A stretch of DNA of 61,387 nucleotides from Planctomycetaceae bacterium. GTDB lineage: Bacteria > Planctomycetota > Phycisphaerae > UBA1845 > UTPLA1. Positions within the stretch are counted from its first letter, which is position 1. Each line of letters opens with the position of its first letter. Positions 43,974 through 54,800 of the stretch are shown here, piece by piece. Location: the NCBI GenBank assembly GCA_011525745.1, contig WYBU01000112.1, forward strand, positions 1 through 61,387, written 5' to 3'. The notes beneath the pieces were generated by a model. It searched no databases and was not told the origin of the DNA. It saw nothing but the letters and a program-made list of their open reading frames with translations. The position numbers and the translations under genes were made by a program.

Positions 43974-45656
43974 TTACGGATAAAGCGCGTCGATAAATCC
44001 GATCACGTCCGAGCCATCCACGAGCGTATCGCCGTTCATGTCGCCGCGCGACAGGTTGCAGCCCGGGTACGCCAACCCGTACGCCGCCGGATCGGTCAGC
44101 GCCAGCGCAAACGGCGCCACGTCGGCGGAATTCAGCGCGCCGTCGCAGTTCATGTCGCCCGCGATGACCGGCGGCGTGCCGTTGATGATGATGTCCGAAT
44201 CGCTGCTGTCGAACCCCAGCCGACCGCCGGTGTCGCGCGCGATCACGCGAATCCGCGCCTGCGTCGTATAGATGTCCGGCACGGTCCAGGTGTGCGCCCC
44301 GTCGTCCGGCGTCGCCGCGACGATGATCGTCGGATAGCTCGCCCCCCCGTTGGTCGACAACCGGATGTCGACGTTCGATACGCCCACGTCGTCGTCGCTG
44401 ATCCAGTTGATCGTAATCTGCTGGCCGGGTTGAAGCGTCTGCCCACCGCGGTAGTTCTTGAGATACGCGGTCGGATTCGCCCCGCCCAGGTGCGCCGGAA
44501 CGTGCATCACGATGCAGTGCATCACGCCCGCCGACGGAACGATCGCCTGCGAATCGAGCTGGATGATCGTCTTGTTCGGCAGCGCCGACTGCCACACCGC
44601 CAGCGCCTGTGCGTTGTGCGGCGCCACGGTCGCGTTGGTGTAGTAGGGAATCAGCACGATGTTGTTGCACATCACCACGTTCGTGTAGGTGTAGTGCGTG
44701 CCGCTCACCGACCGCGCCGGCGTGCGATAGACCGTGTAGCCGCGCGTGGACATGAACGTCGCGGCGTTGTCGCAGATCTGGTCCTGCACCGAGCCGGGAT
44801 TGCTGGGCCAGTCGCTGATGACCACCTTGTCGTCGGCGATGACCTGCATCCACATGTCGATATGCTGCGTCGCGTCGACGCTGGTGGGAAACGGGTCGAA
44901 AAAGGTCGTCGAGAGGTTCTGAAACGCCAGCCACAGGTTGTAGATCTGCTGCTCGGTGTAGTTCGGATTCTCGTTGTTGATCAATCGCGTGACGTACGAG
45001 CGGTTCAACGCGTCGAGATGAAAGTTCCCGCCGCCGTGAATCAGCGGAATGTTGTACAACGCGTGATGCTTGACGCTCTCGGCGAAATAGATCGGAAGGA
45101 TGTCGTCATTGGGGCGCGGGCGGTTGTAGATGTGATCCACGACCGCGCGGCAGGTGCCCTCGTAGATGTAGCGCGGGCCGTAGTCGCGAATCCAGATCGT
45201 GTCCGTCGTGCGCACCACGAACTGCACGCGGCTCATCGTCGCCCCGGCCGCCGAAAGGGCGCTCGACGCCTGCGTCGCTTCGGTCGAGCTGTCGACCACG
45301 ACGTACAGCTTCGATGCGGCGGTCGTCGTGACGTGATAACCGATCTGCTCCAGAAACGTTTGAATCAAGCTGTTCCACGGCTCCCAAGCGATCAGCAATC
45401 CCTCCATCGGTTCGTACTCGGCCACGCAGTGCACCGGACCGCTGGGCGGCACGTCGCTCCCGCGCGGCGCGAACGGACCGAATTCCTCGAGGTACTGCTT
45501 CTCGATCGGCGTCAGATACCGGGGAATGTCCCCGTTCTCGGGATAAACAAGCCGGCCATCGACGAACGTTGGCTCATCGGCCCGAGCCGTCGGACTTTGC
45601 AGCACGACCAGTGAGATACCCAGAATGACCCCCGCGAGAACGACGCGTTTCGACAT
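43974..45656 (-). CDS. Secreted agmatine/peptidylarginine deiminase-like enzyme with dockerin-like tail
   Basis: The 560-residue product has a signal peptide (VVLAGVILGISLVVLQSPTARA). A Porphyromonas-type PAD/agmatine deiminase domain (about 75-385) has all catalytic residues in place: Asp158 in WIRDYGP, His265 in QHIDMW, Cys381 in GVMHCIVM, and the substrate-side HGGGNFHLDA. A beta-sandwich follows (about 405-495), then a dockerin-like pair GDMNCDGALNSADVAPF and GDMNGDTLVDGSDVIGF. Family members hydrolyse guanidino groups of agmatine or C-terminal arginine, releasing ammonia. Agmatine deiminases are mostly cytoplasmic, so secretion points to protein- or peptide-bound arginine. GGGGAGGG lies upstream of the ATG. 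Confidence 0.87.
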   Translation of the reverse strand: MSKRVVLAGVILGISLVVLQSPTARADEPTFVDGRLVYPENGDIPRYLTPIEKQYLEEFGPFAPRGSDVPPSGPVHCVAEYEPMEGLLIAWEPWNSLIQTFLEQIGYHVTTTAASKLYVVVDSSTEATQASSALSAAGATMSRVQFVVRTTDTIWIRDYGPRYIYEGTCRAVVDHIYNRPRPNDDILPIYFAESVKHHALYNIPLIHGGGNFHLDALNRSYVTRLINNENPNYTEQQIYNLWLAFQNLSTTFFDPFPTSVDATQHIDMWMQVIADDKVVISDWPSNPGSVQDQICDNAATFMSTRGYTVYRTPARSVSGTHYTYTNVVMCNNIVLIPYYTNATVAPHNAQALAVWQSALPNKTIIQLDSQAIVPSAGVMHCIVMHVPAHLGGANPTAYLKNYRGGQTLQPGQQITINWISDDDVGVSNVDIRLSTNGGASYPTIIVAATPDDGAHTWTVPDIYTTQARIRVIARDTGGRLGFDSSDSDIIINGTPPVIAGDMNCDGALNSADVAPFALALTDPAAYGLAYPGCNLSRGDMNGDTLVDGSDVIGFIDALYP

Positions 45657-46007
45657 GCGATTGGACCCTCCCCTGGGTGGGACTGCAAAAAGCGGCTCAC
45701 TCCCATGGTAACCGTTTCGACGCCTTCAGAGCAAACGACTCCCCCTGCTCAGCCCGCGGATTTCGCTGATTTCGGACTGCCATCGGTCCGATCAAACCGT
45801 TGGACGCACCGCCGCCGCGCGGATGTTGCGGAATCCACGCGCATGAGCCAGGCCATATCAGAATTCCGCCTCGACGGTCGGCGAGCAATCGACTCGCGCG
45901 ATACGGCTTCTCATTCCGTTCCAACCCGGCGTTTGAGTGCCGGGCGCATCAGAGCAACCGCGCAACTTGCCCACACGTGTTTCGACGAATCGCCCGCTGC
46001 GGAATCC
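45657..46007. other. Divergent upstream region
   Basis: This 351-base gap separates the secreted deiminase start from the deacetylase start. It contains an inverted repeat TCGGAC/GTCCGA (45772-45791) with a GATTTCGGAC arm like those near lat. The plus-strand frame is open back to 45705, but the extra residues are low-complexity and unlike the deacetylase. Confidence 0.4.
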
Positions 46008-47447
46008 ATGGCAATTCACGTGCCGTCCGCTGATCGAAACACCCTTGCGGACCACGCAATCGCGGTTCGCTTCGATCCGGCGACCGATGCCCACCTGGCG
46101 CGATACGGGCTGGAGCACGTGCTGAGCATCCTCGGCCTGCGGGCCAGCATCGGCGATTGGAGCGAACCGACGATCTATCGAGGCGACGACCCGCGCATCG
46201 GCCGCCGTGCCGCGATCTGGATCGTACCGTTTACGGAACCGCCGCACGGTCGCGTTCCCGCTCACGCCGACGCCCCAATTCATTGTCCTGACGCTCAACC
46301 GACTCGACGTTTCGACTCGTCGGTTTTCGATTTTCCGCGGGCGGCAGCGCGTTGGCTGACACTCGACGCCGAACGACGCATCGCGGCCCGTGATGCCTAC
46401 GGGCGTGTCCGCGCGGCTCATTCTGAGCTGGCTCGGCTCGCGGCGCTTCATGATCCGCCCGTCGCGAATTACGCCGCCATGCTCAAAGGCCTGATCGAGG
46501 CTGCCGGTGCGCGCGTTCGACCACGGCCCGTCTGGCCCGCTGGCAAGCGCTTCGCCGTTGCGCTGACGCACGATGTCGACCAGCCGGAACGGCCGTTGCG
46601 CCTCGCCGCGGCGCTCCGCTCGCTCAAGCGAACCGCCGGCCACGCGGCAAAGGCGATCGGCCACGATCGTGGACCGTCAAGACTTCCAACGCGTTTCTGG
46701 TCGCGCCTCATGCTGCCGCCGACGGCGCGCAGCGATTGGGATTTCGACACATGGCTCGATGTCGAAGCCGCCTGCGGCCTGCGATCGGCGTTCTACTTTG
46801 CGGCGACGACCCGGCGAAACCGCCACGGATTGGACCCCGACTACGAGATTTCGCGAAGGCGATATCGCGCGCTGTTCAGCAAACTGGAATCGCAAGGCTG
46901 GGAAGTCGGTTTGCACGCGGCGTACGATTCGATCAACGGCCGCCCGCCCGTTGCGCTGCAATGTGCGCGATGGTCGCAATCGGCAGGCCGACCGGCCACC
47001 GGCGTGCGGCATCACTTTCTTAACGTCCGGCACGACGATCCCATCGACACGTTGCGCACGCACGCCGACGCCGGCCTGAGCTACGACAGCTCGCTCGGCT
47101 TCAACGATGCGCCGGGATTCCGTTGCGGAACGGCATGGCCCTTCCGGCCGTTCGAAGCGCCAGGCCGACATCCGCGCCGCTTCGTCGAGTTGCCGCTGAC
47201 GCTCGCCGATATGCACCTGCCGGCCGACGACGTCTGCACCGCCGTACGAATCGTGATGGACCACCTGCAAACGGTACGGCGCCTGGGGGGTCTGGCCGTG
47301 CTCGACTGGCACGTCGGACACTGGCATACCTGCCCGGCCTGGCGCGAAAGCTATCGCGCCGCGTGTCGTTGGCTGGCGGCGCAGCCCGACGTGTGGGTCG
47401 CTCCGCCGCGCGACATCGCCGCCTGGTGGCTGAGCAACACGGAGTGA
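46008..47447 (+). CDS. Polysaccharide deacetylase-like protein
   Basis: 479 residues from ATG 46008. The N-terminal part (about 1-170) resembles the domain that precedes NodB-type domains in surface-polysaccharide clusters. The deacetylase core starts at KRFAVALTHDVDQPE, where the Asp-Val-Asp carries the catalytic base and a metal ligand. It continues with RSAFYFAATT, QGWEVGLHAAYDS, GVRHHFLNVRHDD and LAVLDWHVGHWHT. It likely removes acetyl groups from a polysaccharide. No signal peptide is seen, so a cytoplasmic or membrane-associated step is suggested. A possible longer start exists at 45705. The stop is 8 bases before the methyltransferase. Confidence 0.78.
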   Translation: MAIHVPSADRNTLADHAIAVRFDPATDAHLARYGLEHVLSILGLRASIGDWSEPTIYRGDDPRIGRRAAIWIVPFTEPPHGRVPAHADAPIHCPDAQPTRRFDSSVFDFPRAAARWLTLDAERRIAARDAYGRVRAAHSELARLAALHDPPVANYAAMLKGLIEAAGARVRPRPVWPAGKRFAVALTHDVDQPERPLRLAAALRSLKRTAGHAAKAIGHDRGPSRLPTRFWSRLMLPPTARSDWDFDTWLDVEAACGLRSAFYFAATTRRNRHGLDPDYEISRRRYRALFSKLESQGWEVGLHAAYDSINGRPPVALQCARWSQSAGRPATGVRHHFLNVRHDDPIDTLRTHADAGLSYDSSLGFNDAPGFRCGTAWPFRPFEAPGRHPRRFVELPLTLADMHLPADDVCTAVRIVMDHLQTVRRLGGLAVLDWHVGHWHTCPAWRESYRAACRWLAAQPDVWVAPPRDIAAWWLSNTE

Positions 47448-47455
47448 GGCGTTCG

Positions 47456-48253
47456 ATGACGAAACCCGCCGGCGGCATGAACACTTCAGCGAACGGCCAC
47501 GCCAATCCGACTTCGGGTTGGATGCTCCAGGCAGCGCGCGTGCGCGACGCCTACACAGCGCTGCATGCCGACTTCTGCGCGTGGAATCCCTCGCCGGCCT
47601 TCCGCGACATTTTCCGCACCGCCGTGCTGGACGATTTGCGCCGCCGTCTGGGCGAGCAACCCATCGTGCGCGTGCTCGACATCGGCTGCGGGCACGGCAC
47701 GTGGGCCGAGGAACTCGCCGGCGCGGTCGAGCTGGCCGAACGGCGGATCGAGTACCTGGGCATCGACCTGGCGCCGTCCCGCATCGAAGCGGCGCGGCAG
47801 CGCTTTGCGCGCCGTACCAATTTCCGATTTGAAACGGCCGACGCCGATGCATTCGATCCGCCGCATCGTTACGACCTGCTTCTGGCAATCGAAGTTCTGG
47901 TCCACGTTCCCGCGCAACGGCACCGCGACTGGCTGCACCGATGGCATGACTGGCTGCGTCCCGGCGGATATGTCGTGATCATCGACAAGGACCGCTATTC
48001 GCGGCACGCGCTGCGATTGCGGCTCGACCGCTTCAATCTTCGCTACCTGCCCGGCTTCCTGCGGCGCAAGCGCCCGCTGTTCCCGGAGCACTTTGCTCCG
48101 CTGATGCAAACGCTGTGCTATCCCAGTTTCGCGTATCTAGCACGCATCGCCGACGAAGCCGGATTCCATGTACATCTCATCCGACATCGGCAGGCGTTTC
48201 GAGCGCTGACCCTCGAACGCCGGCGACCCGAGCGTCGCTGTATCGTTCATTGA
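47456..48253 (+). CDS. SAM-dependent methyltransferase
   Basis: 265 residues with a class I fold: motif I VLDIGCGHGTWAEEL (about 78-92), an acidic end of strand 2 (YLGIDLAPSRIE), YDLLLAIEVLVHVP and LRPGGYVVIIDKDRYS. Substrate is unknown. The ATG at 47456 follows GGAGTGAGGC, which includes the deacetylase stop, so the two are probably co-translated and may modify the same glycan or lipid. Confidence 0.85.
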   Translation: MTKPAGGMNTSANGHANPTSGWMLQAARVRDAYTALHADFCAWNPSPAFRDIFRTAVLDDLRRRLGEQPIVRVLDIGCGHGTWAEELAGAVELAERRIEYLGIDLAPSRIEAARQRFARRTNFRFETADADAFDPPHRYDLLLAIEVLVHVPAQRHRDWLHRWHDWLRPGGYVVIIDKDRYSRHALRLRLDRFNLRYLPGFLRRKRPLFPEHFAPLMQTLCYPSFAYLARIADEAGFHVHLIRHRQAFRALTLERRRPERRCIVH

Positions 48254-48404
48254 ACGGCTTCGCGATCACGACGCCCCAGTCGGCGATGTAACACCCCTTC
48301 GGCGAATCCGACGCCCGCACCTACACGCAAACCCTGCCGCGCCGTCAATACGATGGCCTGGCGACCCGACTCGATGCGTCTGTCCGGCGGCATTTTGTGC
48401 GCGC

Positions 48405-48443
48405 AAAAAAAGAGGATCCGAGCTCGCCGTAACTCGGACCCTC
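48405..48443 (-). terminator. Intrinsic terminator, minus strand
   Basis: GAGGGTCCGAG pairs with CTCGGATCCTC around a 10-base loop, then seven Ts on the minus strand. Confidence 0.8.
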
Positions 48444-48551
48444 CAAGCCAGGCTGCCCCGCCAAACGGCGGGAGACCCACAGCCTCGAACCGTATATCGA
48501 CCGGTTCGGCCGAATTCTTCATCAACCCCCGGGTCGGCGGCAACGTCACAC
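48405..48551 (-). ncRNA. Candidate structured small RNA
   Basis: A minus-strand -10 TATAAC (48563-48558) would start RNA near 48551; the -35 is poor. The RNA would contain a two-part hairpin (AGGCTG/CAGCCT at 48450-48485 enclosing CCCGCC/GGCGGG with bulged AGACCCA on the plus strand). It would end in an 11-bp terminator stem (48412-48443, one G-U) followed by seven Ts (48411-48405). The terminator is clear; the promoter and function are inferred. Confidence 0.35.
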
Positions 48552-48663
48552 ATCCCGGTTATACGGACGATCGAAATGGCGCAAATCACGCGCCGCGGCA
48601 TGACAGACCGTTCCTGACCGACCAGTCCCTGCGGCGCTGTTCGACGCAGCCTACACAAACGCT

Positions 48664-48708
48664 CAAACAAAACGGCGGCCGGCTGAGGCGTTTGCGCAGC
48701 CGGCCGCC
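48664..48708 (-). terminator. Terminator of the giant protease gene
   Basis: A perfect 12-bp stem GGCGGCCGGCTG/CAGCCGGCCGCC (48674-48708) with an 11-base loop is followed on the minus strand by GTTTTGTTTG. It starts about 145 bases after the protease stop. Confidence 0.6.
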
Positions 48709-48853
48709 ACTTTTCATCTTCGGCACATCATCCGCCCGCAAAGGCCGGCGGAAAGCGGCCGAAATCAGTTTCGCACACTAACGGCGAGCCGCCGCTCGCC
48801 GCTTTGATTCGCGAAGAACCGGCGCCTCCGTCGGCTCATGCGCGACTGCATGA

Positions 48854-51800
48854 TCAGCGCCTGCGGCGCACACGGCGCCGTCCGATCCACAGGCCGACCA
48901 GCATGTATGGCAACAGGCTGCCCGCCCCGGCGCCGCACATACCTACGCCGCAATCAGCGCTGGGCGTCGGTGGCGTGGGCTGATCGGCCGGCGGCTCGGT
49001 GGTCCGCGGCGCCGGCGGTGGCCGGACCGTGACCGTGAACGCGCAGCTTCGCGAATCGCCGTTGTCCTGCGCGATCGCCGTGAACGTCACCGTCGTCTCG
49101 CCGATCGGGAACATGTCGCCCGGCTGGTGCGTCGACACGAGGTCGACCGGACCCGCCGGCCGAACGACGTTCGGGAACGAGAAGAACAGTCGGGCGCCCT
49201 GATCGGACGAAGCGATCAGCACGATGTCCTCCTGGCAACCGTTGAGCTGGAAGGTCGGGTTGCAGGCTTCACCCTGGCCGTCCCGGTCGAAGTCGGCCTG
49301 ATCGGGGTTGACGACCGTCGGACAGTTGTCGCACGAATCGCCGACGCCGTCGAGATCGGTGTCGAGCTGATCGGCGTTGGAGCGCGCACCGCAGTTGTCG
49401 CATGCGTCGCCGACACCATCGCCGTCGGTGTCTTTCTGATCGGCGTTTGCGGTCAACATGCAGTTGTCGAACGGATCGAGCACGCCGTCGCCGTCCTGAT
49501 CGGACTCGCACACGTCGCCGACGGCGTCGCCATCCTTGTCGGACTGATTCGCGTTCGCGACCAACGGACAGTTGTCGACGTCGTTCGGTACCCCGTCGCC
49601 GTCGATATCGTTGTCGCAGGCATCGCCGACACCGTCGCGGTCAAGGTCGCTCTGGTTGGGATTGAACACGGTCTTGCAGTTGTCGATCGTGTCATCCACC
49701 GCGTCGCCGTCAACGTCGCTGTCACAGGCGTCGCCCAGTCCGTCGCCGTCGAGATCAGCCTGATCGGCGTTGGGCTTGAGCGGGCAGTTGTCGAACGGAT
49801 CGAGCACACCGTCGCCATCCTGATCGGACTCGCACATGTCGCCGACGAAGTCGCCGTCGGAATCAGCCTGATCGGGGTTGGCAACCAGCGGACAGTTGTC
49901 GATGCCGTTCGGCACGCCGTCGCCGTCGATGTCCAGGTCGCAGACATTGCCGATGCCGTCGCCGTCCAGGTCGGCCTGATTGGGATTGGCGTTGAACGGA
50001 CAGTTGTCCTGCGCGTTCGGCACGCCGTCGTTGTCGGCGTCGGGATCGCAGACGTCGCCCAGCGCGTCGCCGTCGACATTGCTTTGGCTGGGGTTGGCCG
50101 CCAGCGGGCAGTTGTCGGTCAGGTTCGGCACACCGTCTCCATCGGTATCCGGATCGCACGCGTCGCCCAGCGCGTCACCGTCGAGGTTCTCCTGCAACGG
50201 ATTGGGGATCGTGACGCAGTTGTCGATGTTGTTGGGCACGCCGTCGCCGTCGATGTCGCCGTCGCAGGCGTCACCGAAGCCGTCGTTGTCGATGTCGGAC
50301 TGATCGGTATTGGGAATGCCCGGACAGTTGTCGTCGATGTCGATGACGCCGTCGGCGTCATCGTCATCGCAGAGATCGCCGATGCCGTCGTTGTCGACGT
50401 CGCTCTGGTCGGGGTTGGCCACCAGCGGGCAGTTGTCGGCCACGTCGGGCACGCCGTCGTCGTCGTCGTCCAAATCACAGGCGTTGCCCATGCCGTCGCC
50501 GTCGAGATCCGACTGGTTCGGATTCGCGTCCACCGGACAGTTATCACAGGCGTCACCGACGTTGTCGCTGTCGGTGTCGGTCTGAGCGGTGTTGTGGACG
50601 GTCGGGCAATTATCGAACAGGTCCTCGATGCCGTCGCCGTCGGTGTCAATGAACACCCGATTGATGATCACCGTGGTCGTCGCCGATCCCTGCCGACCCG
50701 TCGCCGGGTTGGTTACCGTCAACGTAACGGTTACGCCTTGCGGCGCGGGATTCTGGTACGTGTGTTGCGCAATCTGACCCGTGCCCGTGCCACCGTCGCC
50801 GAAGCTCCAGTTGAAAACCAGGTTCGGATTCTGCTGACCGAACTCGTCAACCGTCGCAGATGCGTCGAACAGCACGTTCAGCGGCGCGGCCTGTGTCGGG
50901 TTGGTCGCATCATCCGGGAACGAAACCGCAATAACGGGGAGAATCTGAAGAACGATATTCCCGTTCTGGATGCGGACCGGCAGACTGTAAGCCGAGAACC
51001 CGGTCGTCAGGAACCAGAAGCGGTCGAAGATCCCGCTCGCCGAACCGCCGCTGAAGCTGTGGACCCGATAGGTCACGCCGCCGCCGCCAGCCGAGTCGCC
51101 CGGATCGGTCGCCAGCCGCAGCGTCTGCGGATCGGGAACGGACAGGATTTCGTGGAAGCCGAGATTCGCGCCGTTGCCGCCCGTGATGCGGACAACGTCG
51201 TTAGGCTTGAACGTGTTGGCGTCGAAGCTGGCGTCGGGGTCGGTCAGGAAGAACTGCCCGCCGACATTGGACACGTCGGCCGAACCGCCGGCCTCGCTAA
51301 TAGCGTCCGAAACGATCGTAAACGTCACTTCGCCGTTCGCAGACGTGTAGGGAACGCCGGTCGTGGCGAATTGCGGCTGAATGCCCGACACGGAGCCGCG
51401 AACCTGCCAGCGCTCTTGACCGGGATTCTGGTCCTCGAAGCAGGCAAGTTCCCAGCTTTCGATCTTGGACACGTTCAGGTCGACCGAAATATTGATGACC
51501 TGCCCGCGGCCGCGATTCTGGAATTCCGCACGCGGCTGAGAGAACGAGGCGTCCGTCGTCCCATCCTGGCCGGGACCAGGCACCATTTTCGCGTAGAAGT
51601 AGTAGATGCCGTCGCCGCTCAGCGCCGATAGTGGCACGTTAAACGTCTGATTGACGACACCCGGAACCTTCGTTTGCGGCGGCGGAATGAACGTTCCGTC
51701 GTATCGAGTCGCCAGATCGCGATCGAAGTAGAACTCCATCTGGGTACCGCCGCTGAAGTCGAACGCCTGGTAGTTGACAACAAGTCTGTTGTTAACCACG

Positions 51801-54800
51801 TTCGTTGCCGGCGGAATCGCGAAATCAAGCTCCGGAACAAGTCTCGGTCGCCAGAAAAACGTGGCAATCGTGCGGTCCGCGAAGTGAGTGATATTGCGGA
51901 TTTCCAGACCGCTCCGTACCTGGAACCACCAGCGCGAGTTGGGATATGTGTCCTCGGTCCACATGGTCACGCCGGCGGAACCGGGGAACGGATCGCCGTC
52001 GTCACCGTTGTTGTCGCCGTTCTCGAGTTCCTGCAACCCGTCGGCCTGAACAATGTTGTAAGCCGAATGCGTGCCGATGCGCTGCTGGAGCGGGAAGCCC
52101 TCGAAGTTTCCGGAGAAACCGCCGAAATTCTGACCGAAATCCGTGTGCATGATCATCATGCCGTCGCCCGGCAGGATCTTGCTGAAGTTGATCAGCGGAG
52201 GATTCGGAATGATGCGCGTGAGGCGCCAGAAGTAATAGCGCTCGCCCGAATTCGCCGGGTTCTCGAAATAGTAGACCGACGTCACCGGATCGAAGGCAAA
52301 GTCGGTCAACAGCACGGGCGTATGCTGCAACGGCGCGAGAATGTTGCGCAGGTCGGTCGTCTGAATCCACGGATCGTGCTCCGTCCCCAGGCGCCGAACG
52401 CCGCGGCCCAGCTCCTTGAGGAACGGCGACGGATGAACGAAGCCGCCCGACATGATGTCCCAGATGCCGACCGGGCGGTTCTCGATGCCGTTGATGTAGA
52501 CGTCGTAGTCATACAAGTCGGGATAGCCTTCCCACACGTGCAGAAACTCGTGCGCCATCAGTTCCTTGGCAAACGACGATCCCGCCGCGGGCAGGCCGTC
52601 CTCGCCCGTCGCATCCAGTGCCGTCGCAAAGTCAGAAAACAGAATCGGCGACAACTCGGAACCCGGTGATTCGACCACCTGAATCGGCAGGTCCATCGCC
52701 GGCGCAGGCAATTGGAACAAACCGCGCCCGCCGGGCGCCAGACCGTCGGGATACAGCCCGCCGGGAATAAGCACGGTTGAGAATACGTAATTGAACACAA
52801 CGTCATACAGCGTGGCCGCGCCCGTCGCCCGATCGATCGTCACGATCGAGCCTGTGCCGGATACGTCGGTTGCGTACATCGTGCCGGTCAGGACATCGAC
52901 CGCCAGTGCCTTGAGCGTGTTCGAGCCTGTGGGGCCAATGGCCGCACTCGCGGTCGGATCTACCGGGTCGACCGCGATGAGTTGTCCGGTCGCATTGTCC
53001 ACGGCGAAGAGTTCGCCCGTATTGGAATCGACCGCCAGGCCTTCAATCTCAGTAAAGAGCGTGCCGGCGCCGCCGATAACGCCCAGCGACGTTCCGGCGC
53101 CGGTCGTCGCGTCAATCGAGATCAGCTCCGACGTCGCCATGTTCACGCCGAAAAGCTCGAGCGTGACCAGGTCGATCGTCAGATCGGAAATATCCGGGAA
53201 CCCGATCGCGCCGACGGTCAGCAGGTTGCCGGCTGCATCAATCTTGAACAGTGTCGCAGAAGCCCGATCCACGAAGAAGAAGTCGCCCGTCGTAATCCAG
53301 TCAAATGCGACTCCCGTCACGTCGGTGACGCCAAGATCGAAAATTTCGTCGGTGTCGAGCGAACCGAGATCCACCCCGACAAGCTGCTCGTTACCCAACT
53401 CGGTCCCAACCCCGGCCACTCCCAGAAAGACGTCGAAACTGTCGAATCGCCGCTCCAGCGCCGGGTGATAGGACATCACAACGTTGTCCCAGTCGAAGGC
53501 CGGATCCAACGCAGCGACCGTGTCCTCGGTCAATCGGCGACGATTGAACGGATAGCGGCTGTTCTGCGGCCCGCCGTCGTTCTGCGTGCCGCCGTCGAGA
53601 TCGATCGCGTAATTCTCGGTTCCCGCGTCGCGTATCTCGCCCAAGTCCAACAGGCCGTCGAGGTTGTAATCGCGCTTGAAGACCTCGACCGGCGTCGTCG
53701 CATAATCGTCTACGTCATCCCCATCAACGTCGATGAAATCCTTGAGCCACGTAACGAACTCCAGGTTCATCACGTTGCCGCCGTCGTAGCCGTTGGCGCC
53801 GTGCACGCGCACCGCGCCGGGACCGCCGGCGGGAATGACCTGATCGGGTCCGGATGGATTGCCCGGATCGCCAGCGCCGATGTCCTCCCCGAATTCGGCG
53901 CCGTTTCGCGTCGAGGTCGCTTCGCCGAATCGACCGTCGCCGCCGTAGCCCACGCCCGAAATGCTGCGGGCGTGATATTGCGACGAGGGCAGGTCGTCGA
54001 ACTCAGCGGGGCCATCGTAGTAATCGGGCAAGCCGTCGTTGTTCGTGTCGAGTGAATCCGGAAGAATATTGTTTGTGGAAGTCGGATACGCTCCGTCGAC
54101 CGTTCCGTCACCCACGGATTCTGGATCGATGGGTACGTTGATGTTGTTCGTTCCGCAGTCGTCACCCGGATCCGCGTCCGGCATGCATTCGACCACGCAC
54201 GGCGGAACGTCGGCGCACGCGGCATCACAAGGCGTCGGATCACTCGAACCGTCGCCGATGCAACCTTGCAACACTCTAGCCTGATCGCCGCCCACGTTCG
54301 GCTCAAACGGCCTCTGACCGCCGATGGCGGGGCTGTTCGGATCGAACGGCCGCATATTGGGAATGTTGCCGCTGAACGGAATATTCGGATTGGTCGTCTG
54401 ATTGATCGCCGGCCACGGCGGCGGCGGCGGCGGCGTACCCCCGTCAACCATCATCGCGGCGTGCTTGTCCGCCCAGAACGCATTCCACCAGGCCGTGTAG
54501 CTCCACCGCGAATATTGCGGTGGATAGAGCGCCGGATTCACCTCGTCGGGCCGCGGCGTACGGGCATTCCCGCCGCCGTTCCATCGCTGATTCGCCGGCT
54601 GTTGCTGAAGCTTGGAACTGCCCCCCTCGATCCACTCATCGGGACCGTCAAACTTGTCATTGCCAAAACGCCCCATGAATCCGCTGCCGGCCGGATCGCC
54701 CTGAAACGCCAGCGGCGTGCCGATGGTACCAGGATAGTTGTGCTCAATGTACGCCTGCGCCCACATGCGCGAGCCGATCTGCGTCTTGGTTCCGACCACG

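Larger units (their letters stand above)
48254..48853. other. Intergenic region with two terminators and a candidate small RNA
   Basis: Between the methyltransferase and the giant protease (convergent) lie a minus-strand terminator at 48664-48708, then the candidate small RNA at 48405-48551 with its own terminator. No protein gene is supported. The plus-strand strand of the same region carries no T-run for the methyltransferase transcript except weakly after 48708. Confidence 0.5.

Noticed and set aside
48457..48485. Possible cobalamin riboswitch because of GGAGACC
   Set aside because: The conserved B12 box and the rest of the class are missing, and no B12-related gene follows.
49262..50660. 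A regular DNA repeat array that might be taken for CRISPR
   Set aside because: Units are in frame, vary at third positions and code calcium-binding TSP3 modules; there are no identical repeats with unique spacers and no cas genes.
49127..51631. An 834-codon plus-strand open frame with repeated VAVxVxLIGV units
   Set aside because: It is the antisense of the TSP3 repeats; its regularity is inherited from the coding repeats on the other strand, and no signal or start is present.
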